A DNA stretch of 64,000 nucleotides. Source: Ruegeria intermedia (GTDB taxonomy: Bacteria > Pseudomonadota > Alphaproteobacteria > Rhodobacterales > Rhodobacteraceae). The position numbers were made by a program, and so were the translations under genes. The stretch is from assembly GCF_900129345.1 (NCBI RefSeq), contig NZ_FQVK01000018.1, forward strand, positions 18,055 to 82,054. Direction: 5' to 3'. Below are positions 1-7,914 of the stretch, piece after piece. The first letter of the stretch is position 1. Each line of letters begins with the position of its first letter. A model generated the notes under the pieces. The model was not told the DNA's origin, searched no databases, and was given only the letters and a program-made list of their open reading frames with translations.

Positions 1-143
1 CGGTCATGCTGTGCGCCTGATCACGGGGGGGGCGTTGCATCAATCAAGCAACCGGAGATTGCCGTCGGAAATGTCTCGACACATGGTCCTTGACGGATCA
101 GACTTTCCAGACGCTTCAATTCCCTGATCGGCAGAGACCAGCC

Positions 144-2489
144 ATGCAGCACAGCGGGTATATTCAGTTTCGAATGACAGCGATTGGCTTTGCGCTGATC
201 GTGTTGACAGCAATGATCGGTCCGATGGAGGCCCGCGCGCAGAACACTGCCGCGACGGGCATGACGGGCACCGCGCAGGTCCGGGACCTGCTGAACCGGC
301 GATGCGTCGTCTGCCACAGCTGCTACGACGCGCCTTGCCAGCTGAAGCTGACCGCACCCGAAGGCGTGGCGCGTGGCGGGACCAAGCAGGTGGTCTATGA
401 CACCGACCGGCTGACCGATGCGCCGCCCACGCGGCTTGGCCTCGACGCCGGGACCGTGCCGGGCTGGCGCGCGCTGGGGTTCCACTCGGTCACCGCAGAT
501 CCGGGGCAGCTCAGCCTGCTGGAACGTTTTCTGGATCTGGGCCGCGCCGCGCCGCTGCCCGAGGGAGAGCCGGTTCCGCAGGAACTTGGCCTGTCGATCA
601 ACCGCGAACTGGTCTGTCCTTCGCCGCAGGAATTCGATGCGTTTCGGCGCAAACACCCCCTGGCCGGCATGCCCTACGCCGCTGCGCGTCTGTCGGATGC
701 CGAATTCACCCTGCTGCGCGACTGGGCGCGGGCGGGCGCGCCCTTCGATCCGGCAGCCACGGATCTGCCTCCCTCGGTCAAGGCGCAGGTTGACAGGTGG
801 GAGGCCTTTCTGAACGCCGACGATCCCCGCAGCCGGTTGACCAGCCGCTATCTGTTCGAACATCTGTTCCTGGCGCGCCTGCATTTCCCGGATGACGACC
901 CGCGCCGGTTCTTTCAGATGGTGCGGTCCTCGACGCCGCCGGGGCAGCCAATCGCCGTCATCGCGTCGCGCCGGCCGTTCGACGACCCCGGCGCAAGGCC
1001 GTTCTACTATCGCCTGCAACGGGTGACCGAAACCATCGTGCACAAGGAACACCTGGTCTATCCGTTCGGCCCCCGGCGCATGGACCGGTATCGCGAGCTG
1101 TTTCTTGAGCCCGACTGGTCGCTGGAACAACTGCCGCCCTATGGCGACGCCGAGGGCGGCAACCCGTTCAGCACCTTCGCAGCGATCCCCGCCCGCAGCC
1201 GCTATGAGTTTTTGTTGGACGATGCGCTGTTCTTCGTGCGCAGCTTCATCCGGGGTCCGGTCTGTCACGGCCAGACCGCCGTCAATGTGATCGAAGACCG
1301 GTTCTGGGTCAGTTTCCTTGACCCCGATGCGGATCTGTCGGTGACCGATCCCAGCTATCTGGCCCGGGGCGCGGCCTATCTCGAACTGCCGGTCGCCAGG
1401 GCTGATGAGGGCGTGCTGGGCGATCTTCAGTCGCTCTATCACCGCAACCAGGTGGAATATCTGCAGTTTCGCGATGCGCGCTATCGCAACAGCCCGGCGC
1501 ACCGGACGGGGTTCGGCTATGATGCGATCTGGGATGGAGGCGGGACGAACCCGCAGGCATTGATCACCGTGTTCCGGCATTTTGACAACGCCTCGGCCAT
1601 GACCGGGTTTCACGGCGACATCCCTGAAACCGCCTGGGTGATCGACTTTCCGGTGTTCGAGCGGATCTATTACAACCTGGTCGCAGGCTATGACGTGTTC
1701 GGCCGGGTCGCGCATCAGCTGGCTACGCGTCTTTACATGGACGAGCTGCGGATGGAGAGCGAAGACAGTTTCCTGACCTTCATGCCCGCCGAAATCCGAA
1801 CGCGGATGCATGATGGCTGGTATCAGGGGTTTCTGGCCGAGTTGCACACATATTGGCATCAGCGCCGTCTTGATGACGATTTTCCGACCGGGATTGCCTT
1901 TGGCACCGACAACCCCAAGGCCGAGTTTCTGCTGGCCCTGCTCAACCGTGGCGACGGGCTGTGGCCGGTCACCGACCCGATCAATCGCTGCGCGGGTCAC
2001 GCCTGCACCAGCGACCCCAGCGCGGCGCTGCTGCGGCAGTTGTCCAGCCGAACCGGCCCGTGGGTCAGGTATCTGCCCGACCTGTCGGTCTTGCTGATCG
2101 AACATGGCCAAGACCGGACCGAGGTCTTTTCCCTGGTCCACGACAAAGCCCATTCGAACGTTGCGTTTCTGTTCCGCGAACACGCACGACGCCTGCCCCG
2201 GGACGACACGGTCACGGTGTTGCCCGGGCTTGTCGGAAGCTATCCCAATTTCTTCTTCCGCGTGTCCAGCGACGCGTTGCCCGACTTCGTGGCGGCCGTG
2301 AAGGCGATCCGATCGCAAAGCGACTATATGGATGTCATCGCCACCTACGGCATACGCCGGACAAGCCCCGACTTCTGGAGGCTCAGCGACCGCCTGCACG
2401 AGATGTTGGCACGACAGGCGCCGGTTCAGGCCGGCGTTCTGGACCTCAACCGCTACAAGGATCCGAAAGCGGGCGATCAGCCCTCATAG
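144..2489 (+). CDS. cti: Fatty acid cis/trans isomerase (CTI)
   Basis: Periplasmic haem-type enzyme that converts cis double bonds of membrane phospholipid fatty acids to trans, stiffening the membrane under solvent or heat stress. An N-terminal signal peptide (hydrophobic stretch after MTAIG, cleavage near EARAQ) precedes a CVVCH haem-binding motif at about residues 55-60 of the mature region, within a Cys-rich run RCVVCHSCYDAPCQ. Length (about 780 aa) fits the CTI family. The frame is open from a TTG at 90; ATG at 144 was chosen because it leaves a normal signal peptide, and ATG at 174 is an alternative. Followed after 62 nt by a hemolysin III-like gene on the same strand. CTI is best known from Pseudomonas and Vibrio. 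Confidence 0.88.
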   Translation: MQHSGYIQFRMTAIGFALIVLTAMIGPMEARAQNTAATGMTGTAQVRDLLNRRCVVCHSCYDAPCQLKLTAPEGVARGGTKQVVYDTDRLTDAPPTRLGLDAGTVPGWRALGFHSVTADPGQLSLLERFLDLGRAAPLPEGEPVPQELGLSINRELVCPSPQEFDAFRRKHPLAGMPYAAARLSDAEFTLLRDWARAGAPFDPAATDLPPSVKAQVDRWEAFLNADDPRSRLTSRYLFEHLFLARLHFPDDDPRRFFQMVRSSTPPGQPIAVIASRRPFDDPGARPFYYRLQRVTETIVHKEHLVYPFGPRRMDRYRELFLEPDWSLEQLPPYGDAEGGNPFSTFAAIPARSRYEFLLDDALFFVRSFIRGPVCHGQTAVNVIEDRFWVSFLDPDADLSVTDPSYLARGAAYLELPVARADEGVLGDLQSLYHRNQVEYLQFRDARYRNSPAHRTGFGYDAIWDGGGTNPQALITVFRHFDNASAMTGFHGDIPETAWVIDFPVFERIYYNLVAGYDVFGRVAHQLATRLYMDELRMESEDSFLTFMPAEIRTRMHDGWYQGFLAELHTYWHQRRLDDDFPTGIAFGTDNPKAEFLLALLNRGDGLWPVTDPINRCAGHACTSDPSAALLRQLSSRTGPWVRYLPDLSVLLIEHGQDRTEVFSLVHDKAHSNVAFLFREHARRLPRDDTVTVLPGLVGSYPNFFFRVSSDALPDFVAAVKAIRSQSDYMDVIATYGIRRTSPDFWRLSDRLHEMLARQAPVQAGVLDLNRYKDPKAGDQPS

Positions 2490-2551
2490 AAACCCGAAGG
2501 TGATCTGCGCCCGGCTTGCCCGTGGCCGAGCGCGGACCTATCTTGGTTGGG

Positions 2552-3220
2552 ATGAAATCCTTTGCCGAAATCCGCCCGACCTACAGCCGGTCCGAGCGCG
2601 TCAGCGACGGGGTGGTGCATATTCTGGGCGTTGGCGCGGCCTTGGTCGCGGTGCCGATCCTGGTCGGCCGGACCGTGCAGGTCAGCCCCGAGCCCGCCGC
2701 GGCCTGGGGCGCGCTGATCTATGGCGTGACGCTTGTCTTGATGCTGAGTTTTTCTGCGCTCTACAACATGAGCCGGCGCCCGGAATGGGCCGACGTCCTG
2801 CGGCGTCTCGATCACTCGGGGATCTACGTCAAGATCGCGGGAACCTATACGCCGTTCCTGCTGTTGTCCGGCGGGCAGGCGCCGGGCTTGCTGTTTGGTC
2901 TGTGGTCGTCGGCCACGCTGGGTTCGGCCCTCAAGATGATCGCTCCGCACAGGTTCCGGTGGTTCGGGCTGGTGCTTTACCTGATGATGGGATGGGCCAT
3001 CGTGTGGGCGGGTCAGGGCGTTCTGGCCGAGCTGCCCTCGGCGGTCGTGATCCTGATGATCGCGGGTGGGCTGGTCTATACGGCGGGCGTTGCGTTCTAT
3101 CTGCTGGACTGGATCCCATATCACAACACGATCTGGCACGTGTTCGTTCTGTCGGGCAGCGGCCTGTTCTTTGCTGCTGTCTGCATGCGGGTTCTGCCTG
3201 AGCCGGTCCTGGGCCTGTAG
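2552..3220 (+). CDS. Hemolysin III / TrhA family membrane protein
   Basis: Integral inner-membrane protein of the PAQR/hemolysin III family (YqfA/TrhA-like), about 222 aa with seven predicted hydrophobic segments. Family His and Asp positions are visible: VVHILG in the first helix, RRLDHSGIYVKIAGTYTP in the middle, and HNTIWHVFVLSG near the C-terminus; these line a metal-binding site in PAQR proteins. The frame extends upstream to a TTG at 2516, but ATG at 2552 (MKSFAEIRP) matches the usual family N-terminus. Some members have been tied to membrane energetics or fluidity, which would fit the neighbouring cti gene; the exact role here is unknown. Confidence 0.85.
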   Translation: MKSFAEIRPTYSRSERVSDGVVHILGVGAALVAVPILVGRTVQVSPEPAAAWGALIYGVTLVLMLSFSALYNMSRRPEWADVLRRLDHSGIYVKIAGTYTPFLLLSGGQAPGLLFGLWSSATLGSALKMIAPHRFRWFGLVLYLMMGWAIVWAGQGVLAELPSAVVILMIAGGLVYTAGVAFYLLDWIPYHNTIWHVFVLSGSGLFFAAVCMRVLPEPVLGL

Positions 3221-3433
3221 ACGCCGCGCAATGCGCGTTCCAAGTGGGGTTTTCATTTCGCCGTCGGGTGTCTCGGGGCGAAGGGCAATCGGCCGCCTAA
3301 CTGCGAACGGGGCTGACCGACCCGCCCTGCGCAATCGCCACAGGCCGCCGAAAACCTGTACCGCCGATCCGCAAGGGGCTTGAACCAAGGGGCCACGACA
3401 GTGTCATCTGATCCCCGCGAGGGGAGGGTCTGC

Positions 3434-4963
3434 ATGAAGCCACGGCAAATCTTGGCCAGTCTGGTCTGTCTGGTCGCGTTGCTTGGCTGCGCACCCAAGG
3501 AGCGCGTATACGAAAAGACGGTGTCGACCTATCAGCCCGCCCGTGAAGACAGCAAACTGGGTCGCGTCGCGCGTCGGTTGGGCGACCCCGGCGATGGGCG
3601 CTCGGGCGTGCGACTTGTCAGCGACGGGGAACAGGCGCTGGTCTCTCGGTTGTTGATGGCGGCCGTCGCCGAACGCACGATCGACGCACAATACTACCTG
3701 CTGCATGACGACCCGACAGGGCATCTGTTCGCCGCCAGCCTTCTTCAGGCGGCGGATCGCGGGGTGCGCGTCCGGCTGTTGCTGGATGACATGGACACCG
3801 CGGGCTATGACGCGATGACCGCCGCGCTGGACCTGCACGAAAACATCGAAATCAGGCTGTTCAACCCGTTCTGGCGCGATCAAAGCCTGGTCGTGGCCGG
3901 TTTGACCGATTTCAAGCGGATCAATCGGCGGATGCACAACAAATCCATGACGGCCGACAATCTGTTTACCATCGTGGGCGGGCGGAACATCGGGGCAGAG
4001 TATTTCCTGGCGCGCGAGGACATGAACTATGCCGATCTCGATGTGCTGGCTGCGGGGCCGGTGGTGACCGAGGTTTCCAAAAGCTTCGATGCCTATTGGA
4101 ACAGCCCGTTCGTGGTGCCCGCCCGTGCGGTTGTCGGGCCGCCGGACTTCAGCCTTGCCGCCGCCCGCGACCGGTTGCGCCAATTGGTCGAAGAGGCCAA
4201 GCGAACGCCCTATGGCGCCGCGCTGCGCCGATCGGCGCAGGAAAAATTTGCAGACGGGGCGCTTGCGCTGGATTGGGTGCCGGCCCGGCTCTATGCGGAC
4301 CCGCCCGCCAAAGCCGCCGGGGCAGACACCGCAGATCCGATCCTTGCCGCGCAACTGCTGCCGTATTTCCAGACAGCGAAATCCGAGGTTACCATCGTTT
4401 CAGCCTATTTCGTGCCGCGCAACAGCGGTGTCCGGTGGCTGACCGAGCTCGAGCGCCGGGGCGTCGATGTCCGGGTCGTCACCAACTCGCTGGCATCGAA
4501 CGACGTGCTTCCCGTCTATGCCCACTACGCCACGAAACGCAGACCGTTGCTGCGCGGCGGCGTCGACCTGTACGAGCTGCGACCGGACAACTATCAACAG
4601 CAGCGGCAGGGCATCAACTGGGCGCAGTCTCGGTCGGGGCTGCATTCCAAGGCCTTCGCGATTGATGACCGATACCTGTTCGTGGGGTCGTTCAACTGGG
4701 ATCCGCGCTCGGTCAACATCAACACTGAAATGGGGATCCTGATCGACTCGCCCGCCCTGACCGAACAGGCCATCGGTGCGCTGGATGACGCGCTGCCGGC
4801 CTATACCTACCGCGTCACGCTGGGGCCAGCCGGTCAGCTGACCTGGCGGACCCGATCCGCCGACGGAACGGTGCTGGAATATGATGCCGAGCCAACGGGC
4901 AGCGCCTGGGATCATATTGTTGCAGGGTTCCTGAGCCTTCTGCCGATCGGGTCGCAGCTGTGA
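3434..4963 (+). CDS. Phospholipase D-like (cardiolipin synthase-related) lipoprotein
   Basis: About 509 aa, with two HxKx4D catalytic motifs of the phospholipase D superfamily: MHNKSMTAD (near residue 173) and LHSKAFAID (near residue 413), each followed by a G-[GS]-xN block (VGGRNI, VGSFNWDPRS). This arrangement is typical of cardiolipin synthase and phosphatidyltransferase relatives. The N-terminus is a lipoprotein signal with lipobox LLGC, so the enzyme is probably tethered in the periplasm, unlike multi-span ClsA. ATG at 3434 was chosen because GGAGGG lies just upstream; the frame opens further at 3380. It is the third membrane-lipid gene in a row after cti and the hemolysin III gene, though the 213 nt gap suggests its own promoter. 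Confidence 0.86.
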   Translation: MKPRQILASLVCLVALLGCAPKERVYEKTVSTYQPAREDSKLGRVARRLGDPGDGRSGVRLVSDGEQALVSRLLMAAVAERTIDAQYYLLHDDPTGHLFAASLLQAADRGVRVRLLLDDMDTAGYDAMTAALDLHENIEIRLFNPFWRDQSLVVAGLTDFKRINRRMHNKSMTADNLFTIVGGRNIGAEYFLAREDMNYADLDVLAAGPVVTEVSKSFDAYWNSPFVVPARAVVGPPDFSLAAARDRLRQLVEEAKRTPYGAALRRSAQEKFADGALALDWVPARLYADPPAKAAGADTADPILAAQLLPYFQTAKSEVTIVSAYFVPRNSGVRWLTELERRGVDVRVVTNSLASNDVLPVYAHYATKRRPLLRGGVDLYELRPDNYQQQRQGINWAQSRSGLHSKAFAIDDRYLFVGSFNWDPRSVNINTEMGILIDSPALTEQAIGALDDALPAYTYRVTLGPAGQLTWRTRSADGTVLEYDAEPTGSAWDHIVAGFLSLLPIGSQL

Positions 4964-4970
4964 TCAGGGA

Positions 4971-4986
4971 CCACGCCCGATCGTGG
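4971..4986. terminator. Small hairpin between convergent genes
   Basis: CCACG-CCCGAT-CGTGG forms a 5-bp stem in the 60-nt gap between the phospholipase D-like gene (+) and the ABC ATPase gene (-). It is followed on the + side by CATAAAA rather than a clear T-run, so it is at best a weak bidirectional terminator. Confidence 0.3.
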
Positions 4987-5023
4987 CATAAAAGATAGGG
5001 GACTATGCGCCGGCGTCGAGTCG

Positions 5024-5758
5024 TCAGGCACTGACCCGCGCCAGAAACCGCTGCAAACGCGGGTCCTGCGGCGCATCGAAGATCTGTGCCGGAGGGCCCT
5101 GTTCCACGATCCGACCGCCCTCCATGAAGATCACCCGGTCGGCGATTTCGCGGGCAAAACGCATCTCATGCGTGACGATCAACATGGTCTGGCCTTGCGC
5201 AGCGACCGAGCGCATGAGGTCGAGCACCTCGCCGACCCATTCCGGATCCAGCGCCGAGGTCGGCTCGTCAAACAGCATCAACTGCGCCCCGATCGCCATG
5301 GCGCGGCCGATCCCCACGCGTTGCTGCTGTCCGCCCGACAGGCTGGCCGGATAGCTGTCGGCCTTGTCCGCCAGACCGATTTCCTTCAGGATGCGACGGG
5401 CCTGCGCCTCGGCCTCGGCGCGGGGGCGTTTCTGCACTGTGATTAGCGCCTCCATGATGTTTTCCTGCGCGGTGCGATGTGCAAAAAGGCCGTAATTCTG
5501 GAACACGAAGGCGGTCGCGCGCCGCAGCGCCAGAATATCGGCGCGGCTGGCCCTCGTTGCATCGACCGAAATGTCTCCGACCGTGATGCGCCCCGCGTCG
5601 GGCCTGTCCAGAAAGTTGATGCAGCGCAGCAACGTGGATTTCCCGGTGCCCGAGGGGCCGATGACGACGACGCGCTCGCCCTTTGCGATCTCGAGATCGA
5701 TGGCGTTCAGGACGGCGGTGCCGCCAAACCGTTTGGTCAGTCCTTCGATGCGGATCAT
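5024..5758 (-). CDS. Polar amino acid ABC transporter, ATP-binding protein
   Basis: Cytoplasmic ATPase (244 aa) of a polar amino acid importer. Walker [10 protein letters not shown] at residues 34-42, Q-loop FVFQNYGLF, signature LSGGQQQR, Walker [13 protein letters not shown] and the switch His in VTHEM are all present. The longer frame starting at 6064 runs back through the permease gene and is not used. ATG at 5758 overlaps the permease stop (ATGA), giving translational coupling. Last gene of a binding protein-permease-ATPase operon. The partner binding protein resembles cystine-type receptors (TcyA/FliY), so cystine or a related amino acid is the likely cargo; the substrate is inferred. 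Confidence 0.93.
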   Translation of the reverse strand: MIRIEGLTKRFGGTAVLNAIDLEIAKGERVVVIGPSGTGKSTLLRCINFLDRPDAGRITVGDISVDATRASRADILALRRATAFVFQNYGLFAHRTAQENIMEALITVQKRPRAEAEAQARRILKEIGLADKADSYPASLSGGQQQRVGIGRAMAIGAQLMLFDEPTSALDPEWVGEVLDLMRSVAAQGQTMLIVTHEMRFAREIADRVIFMEGGRIVEQGPPAQIFDAPQDPRLQRFLARVSA

Positions 5759-6429
5759 CGTGCATATGCCTTGTTCAGTCGGATTTCGAGGGCCTTCTGC
5801 GCCTGGCTCAGACCTTCGACCATGATCCAGTAGATGACGGCGACCACCAGGAAGGCCTCGAAATACAGGAAGCTGCCCGCTGCCTCTTTCTGGGCCGCGC
5901 CCATCATCTCGGTCACGCCGAGGGTGAAGGCCAGCGAGGTGCCCTTGATCATGTCGATGAAGTAGTTGACCAGCGTCGGAGCCGCCACGCGGGCCGCCTG
6001 CGGCAGGATCACCCGCCGCATCATCTGGCCTTGGGTCATGCCGATGGACTGGGCTGCTTCCCACTGGCTGCGATCGACGCCGATGATCGCCGCGCGGATG
6101 GTTTCGGCCATGTAGGCGGCAAAATGCAGCGTCAGCCCCATGATCGCGGCGGTCACCCCGTCAATCGCGGTCAGGAACGACAGAACTTGCGGCAAACCGT
6201 AATAGAACAGGAACAGTTGCACCAGCAGCGGCGTGCCGCGGAAGAAGCTGATGAACAGCAGCACCAGTTGATCCAGAATCGGCACGCGAAAGACACGTTC
6301 CACCGCCAGCGCCACCGCAAGGACCAGCGCCAGCACCATGGCGGCGGAAGCCATCGCCAGCGTCAGCGGCACATAGCCCAAGATGACGGGGACCAGCCCC
6401 AGCATGTATTCAAGGTCCAATCCCCGCAT
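5755..6429 (-). CDS. Polar amino acid ABC transporter, permease
   Basis: Inner-membrane subunit (224 aa) of the HisM/GlnP family with about five hydrophobic segments and the EAA loop that docks on the ATPase ([20 protein letters not shown]). The [17 protein letters not shown] block after the second helix is characteristic of amino acid permeases. Starts 4 nt after the binding-protein stop and overlaps the ATPase start. Only one permease gene is present, so it probably works as a homodimer. Confidence 0.93.
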   Translation of the reverse strand: MRGLDLEYMLGLVPVILGYVPLTLAMASAAMVLALVLAVALAVERVFRVPILDQLVLLFISFFRGTPLLVQLFLFYYGLPQVLSFLTAIDGVTAAIMGLTLHFAAYMAETIRAAIIGVDRSQWEAAQSIGMTQGQMMRRVILPQAARVAAPTLVNYFIDMIKGTSLAFTLGVTEMMGAAQKEAAGSFLYFEAFLVVAVIYWIMVEGLSQAQKALEIRLNKAYAR

Positions 6430-6433
6430 GGCT

Positions 6434-7174
6434 TCAGTTCGCCGTGATGTCGGTACCGAACCACTTGACCGAGATGTCGGCCAGGGTGCCGTCCTGCTTC
6501 AGCTCGGTCAGCGCCGCATCGACCCGGTCGCGCAAAGCGCGGCCTTCGGCGTCATCGCGGAACGGCAGGGCGTTTCGGATTTCCGAGAAGGGCGCGCCGG
6601 CCAGTTCCAGCGGCAGCGGGCTTTCGGCGATCAGCTGGGCCGAGGACACGCGGTCCATCACGAAGGCATCGACACGGCCCAAGGCGGTGTCCTGCGCGAT
6701 GTTGGCCTCGTAGGTCTTGATCTCGATCTCGTCGGAATACGGCAACTCTCTCAGAAGCTGCTCGAAATTCGAGCCGAGGTTGACGGCGACGGTGTGGCCT
6801 TTCAGATCCTCGACCCCCTTGATGGTGTCGTTGCCCTTGCGTACGACCACCTGCGCGCCGTCGATCACATAGGGCTGGCTGAAGGCAAACCGGGCCTCGC
6901 GTTCGGGGGTGATGGTGATCTGGTTGGCGATCGTGTCGATCCGGCCTGCGTCCAGCGCGCCGATCAGGCCCGAGAACGACATGGTCTCGAACGCGATGTC
7001 CAACCCCGCCTTTTCGCCAACGGCGTTCATCACGTCGACCTCGAAACCCTGAAGCACGTCCTGCTTCACGAAGGTAAAGGGGAAATACCCGCCCGACATG
7101 CCCACGCGCAGGGTTTCGGCGGTTGCGGCAGTGCCCAGGCCCAAGGCCAGAACGGTTGCTAGGATACGGTTCAT
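6434..7174 (-). CDS. Amino acid (cystine-like) ABC transporter, substrate-binding protein
   Basis: Periplasmic receptor (about 246 aa) with a Sec signal peptide ending near TAATAE. It has the SBP_bac_3 pattern: GGYFPFTFV, GFEVDVMNAV, a DTIANQITITPER block and the C-terminal KWFGTDIT. The Arg after TITPE binds ligand carboxylate in this family. ATG at 7174 has AGAGG about 10 nt upstream; a TTG 9 nt earlier is less likely. First gene of the operon, so the promoter should lie in the AT-richer stretch beyond 7200. Cystine is the best substrate guess from similarity of style; other polar amino acids are possible. Confidence 0.9.
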   Translation of the reverse strand: MNRILATVLALGLGTAATAETLRVGMSGGYFPFTFVKQDVLQGFEVDVMNAVGEKAGLDIAFETMSFSGLIGALDAGRIDTIANQITITPEREARFAFSQPYVIDGAQVVVRKGNDTIKGVEDLKGHTVAVNLGSNFEQLLRELPYSDEIEIKTYEANIAQDTALGRVDAFVMDRVSSAQLIAESPLPLELAGAPFSEIRNALPFRDDAEGRALRDRVDAALTELKQDGTLADISVKWFGTDITAN

Positions 7175-7644
7175 TTTCGGCAAACCTCTGTTGTGCGTAG
7201 GCCGCGGAAGTTGGGTATCGGCAAGGCCAAGTCAACCAGGTGCAAAAAGAAAAGACCCGCTGTTCGGGACCACGGGCCGGGGCGAAACCAGGTCCACTCT
7301 TTCCGCAGTTTTTCGAACGGGCGTTCAGCGAACCGACCGCCTCGAAGGAGAGCGTCCCATTCCGGCGCTTCGCGGGACGGATGGGTTGGTTTTTGACCAA
7401 CCAAAATTTTGCAGCCAAGTCGAAATAACACTTAGTCCGCAAAGTAGAAATGTCCCTGTTGCCGCGGAACGGCGGTGCAGCCGGACCGAGGGGCAAACAT
7501 CGGGAACCCTGGCCGGCCGCACGCTTATCTTTCGCTGCTTTCGCCAGGCTGACGTTGTGCACCCTGTATTCCCGGCAACACCCAAATATGCACGCTGGGT
7601 CCAGTCGGGCCAGATACGTCGACGCCGTTTCGCAAGATTGGCCG
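7175..7644. other. Gene-free stretch upstream of the amino acid importer
   Basis: About 470 nt with no ORF I can support. It holds the ribosome binding site of the binding protein, an AT-richer section around 7390-7450 that may contain its promoter, and a perfect inverted repeat GGTTGGT-TTTTG-ACCAACC at 7384-7402. The far half is probably further eroded remains of the HAD/UbiA gene that begins at 7831, but I could not align it. Confidence 0.5.
7384..7402. repeat. Perfect inverted repeat, possible operator or terminator stem
   Basis: Arms GGTTGGT and ACCAACC separated by TTTTG, followed on the + strand by AAAATTTT. It lies about 210 nt upstream of the importer start. It could be a regulator site for the importer or a terminator left from the decayed gene upstream. 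Confidence 0.4.
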
Positions 7645-7831
7645 GCCGGGTCGATCTGAACCTGCCGCGCGATGAGGGGTTTTGCATAGGCGATGCCGCG
7701 CAAAAGCCACGGCACGAAGATGTTCAACGGGTTCTTTTTCAGGATCTGAACGATGGCCTCGACGAAAAAAGATCGACCCTGACGGGCGTTCCATCCAGGT
7801 CGACGAAGATTCTCGCGGGCTTGCCACCCAT
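7645..7831 (-). pseudogene. Remnant of HAD-hydrolase/UbiA prenyltransferase fusion gene
   Basis: The minus strand from ATG 7831 reads MGGKPARIFVDLDGT, the DxDGT nucleophile motif of HAD phosphatases, and then leaves frame at a homopolymer (A6 on the + strand, 7765-7770). The next frame continues EAIVQILKKNPLNIF and VPWLLRGIAYAKPLIARQV. Together these match the N-terminus of the HAD-plus-UbiA prenyltransferase proteins often found in polysaccharide loci. One extra T in the run would rejoin the frames. After about residue 63 (around 7645) similarity stops and no UbiA membrane domain follows, so the gene is both frameshifted and truncated. A plausible ribosome site (GGAAG) precedes the ATG. Confidence 0.75.
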
Positions 7832-7914
7832 CAACGGGGTCTTCCTTCGATCCGGGCATCCTTGAAAGCGAACCTTGCCGCCCTGCCCGCCTGACAGGGC
7901 CATCGCACACGGTC

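Noticed and set aside
21..2399. A 792-codon open frame on the minus strand over cti
   Set aside because: Shadow of the cti gene; no motif, while the + strand protein has a signal peptide and haem motif.
2516..2551. Upstream TTG start for the hemolysin III gene
   Set aside because: The extra 12 residues are not family-like; ATG 2552 begins at the usual position.
7098..7865. A 255-codon + strand frame in the gap before the sugar dehydrogenase
   Set aside because: No recognisable family; it overlaps the receptor signal peptide and is antisense to the HAD/UbiA remnant.
6552..7910. A 452-codon minus-strand frame spanning the importer receptor and upstream DNA
   Set aside because: Only a short part (about 7645-7770) has homology, to the HAD/UbiA remnant; the rest is out of phase with the receptor gene.
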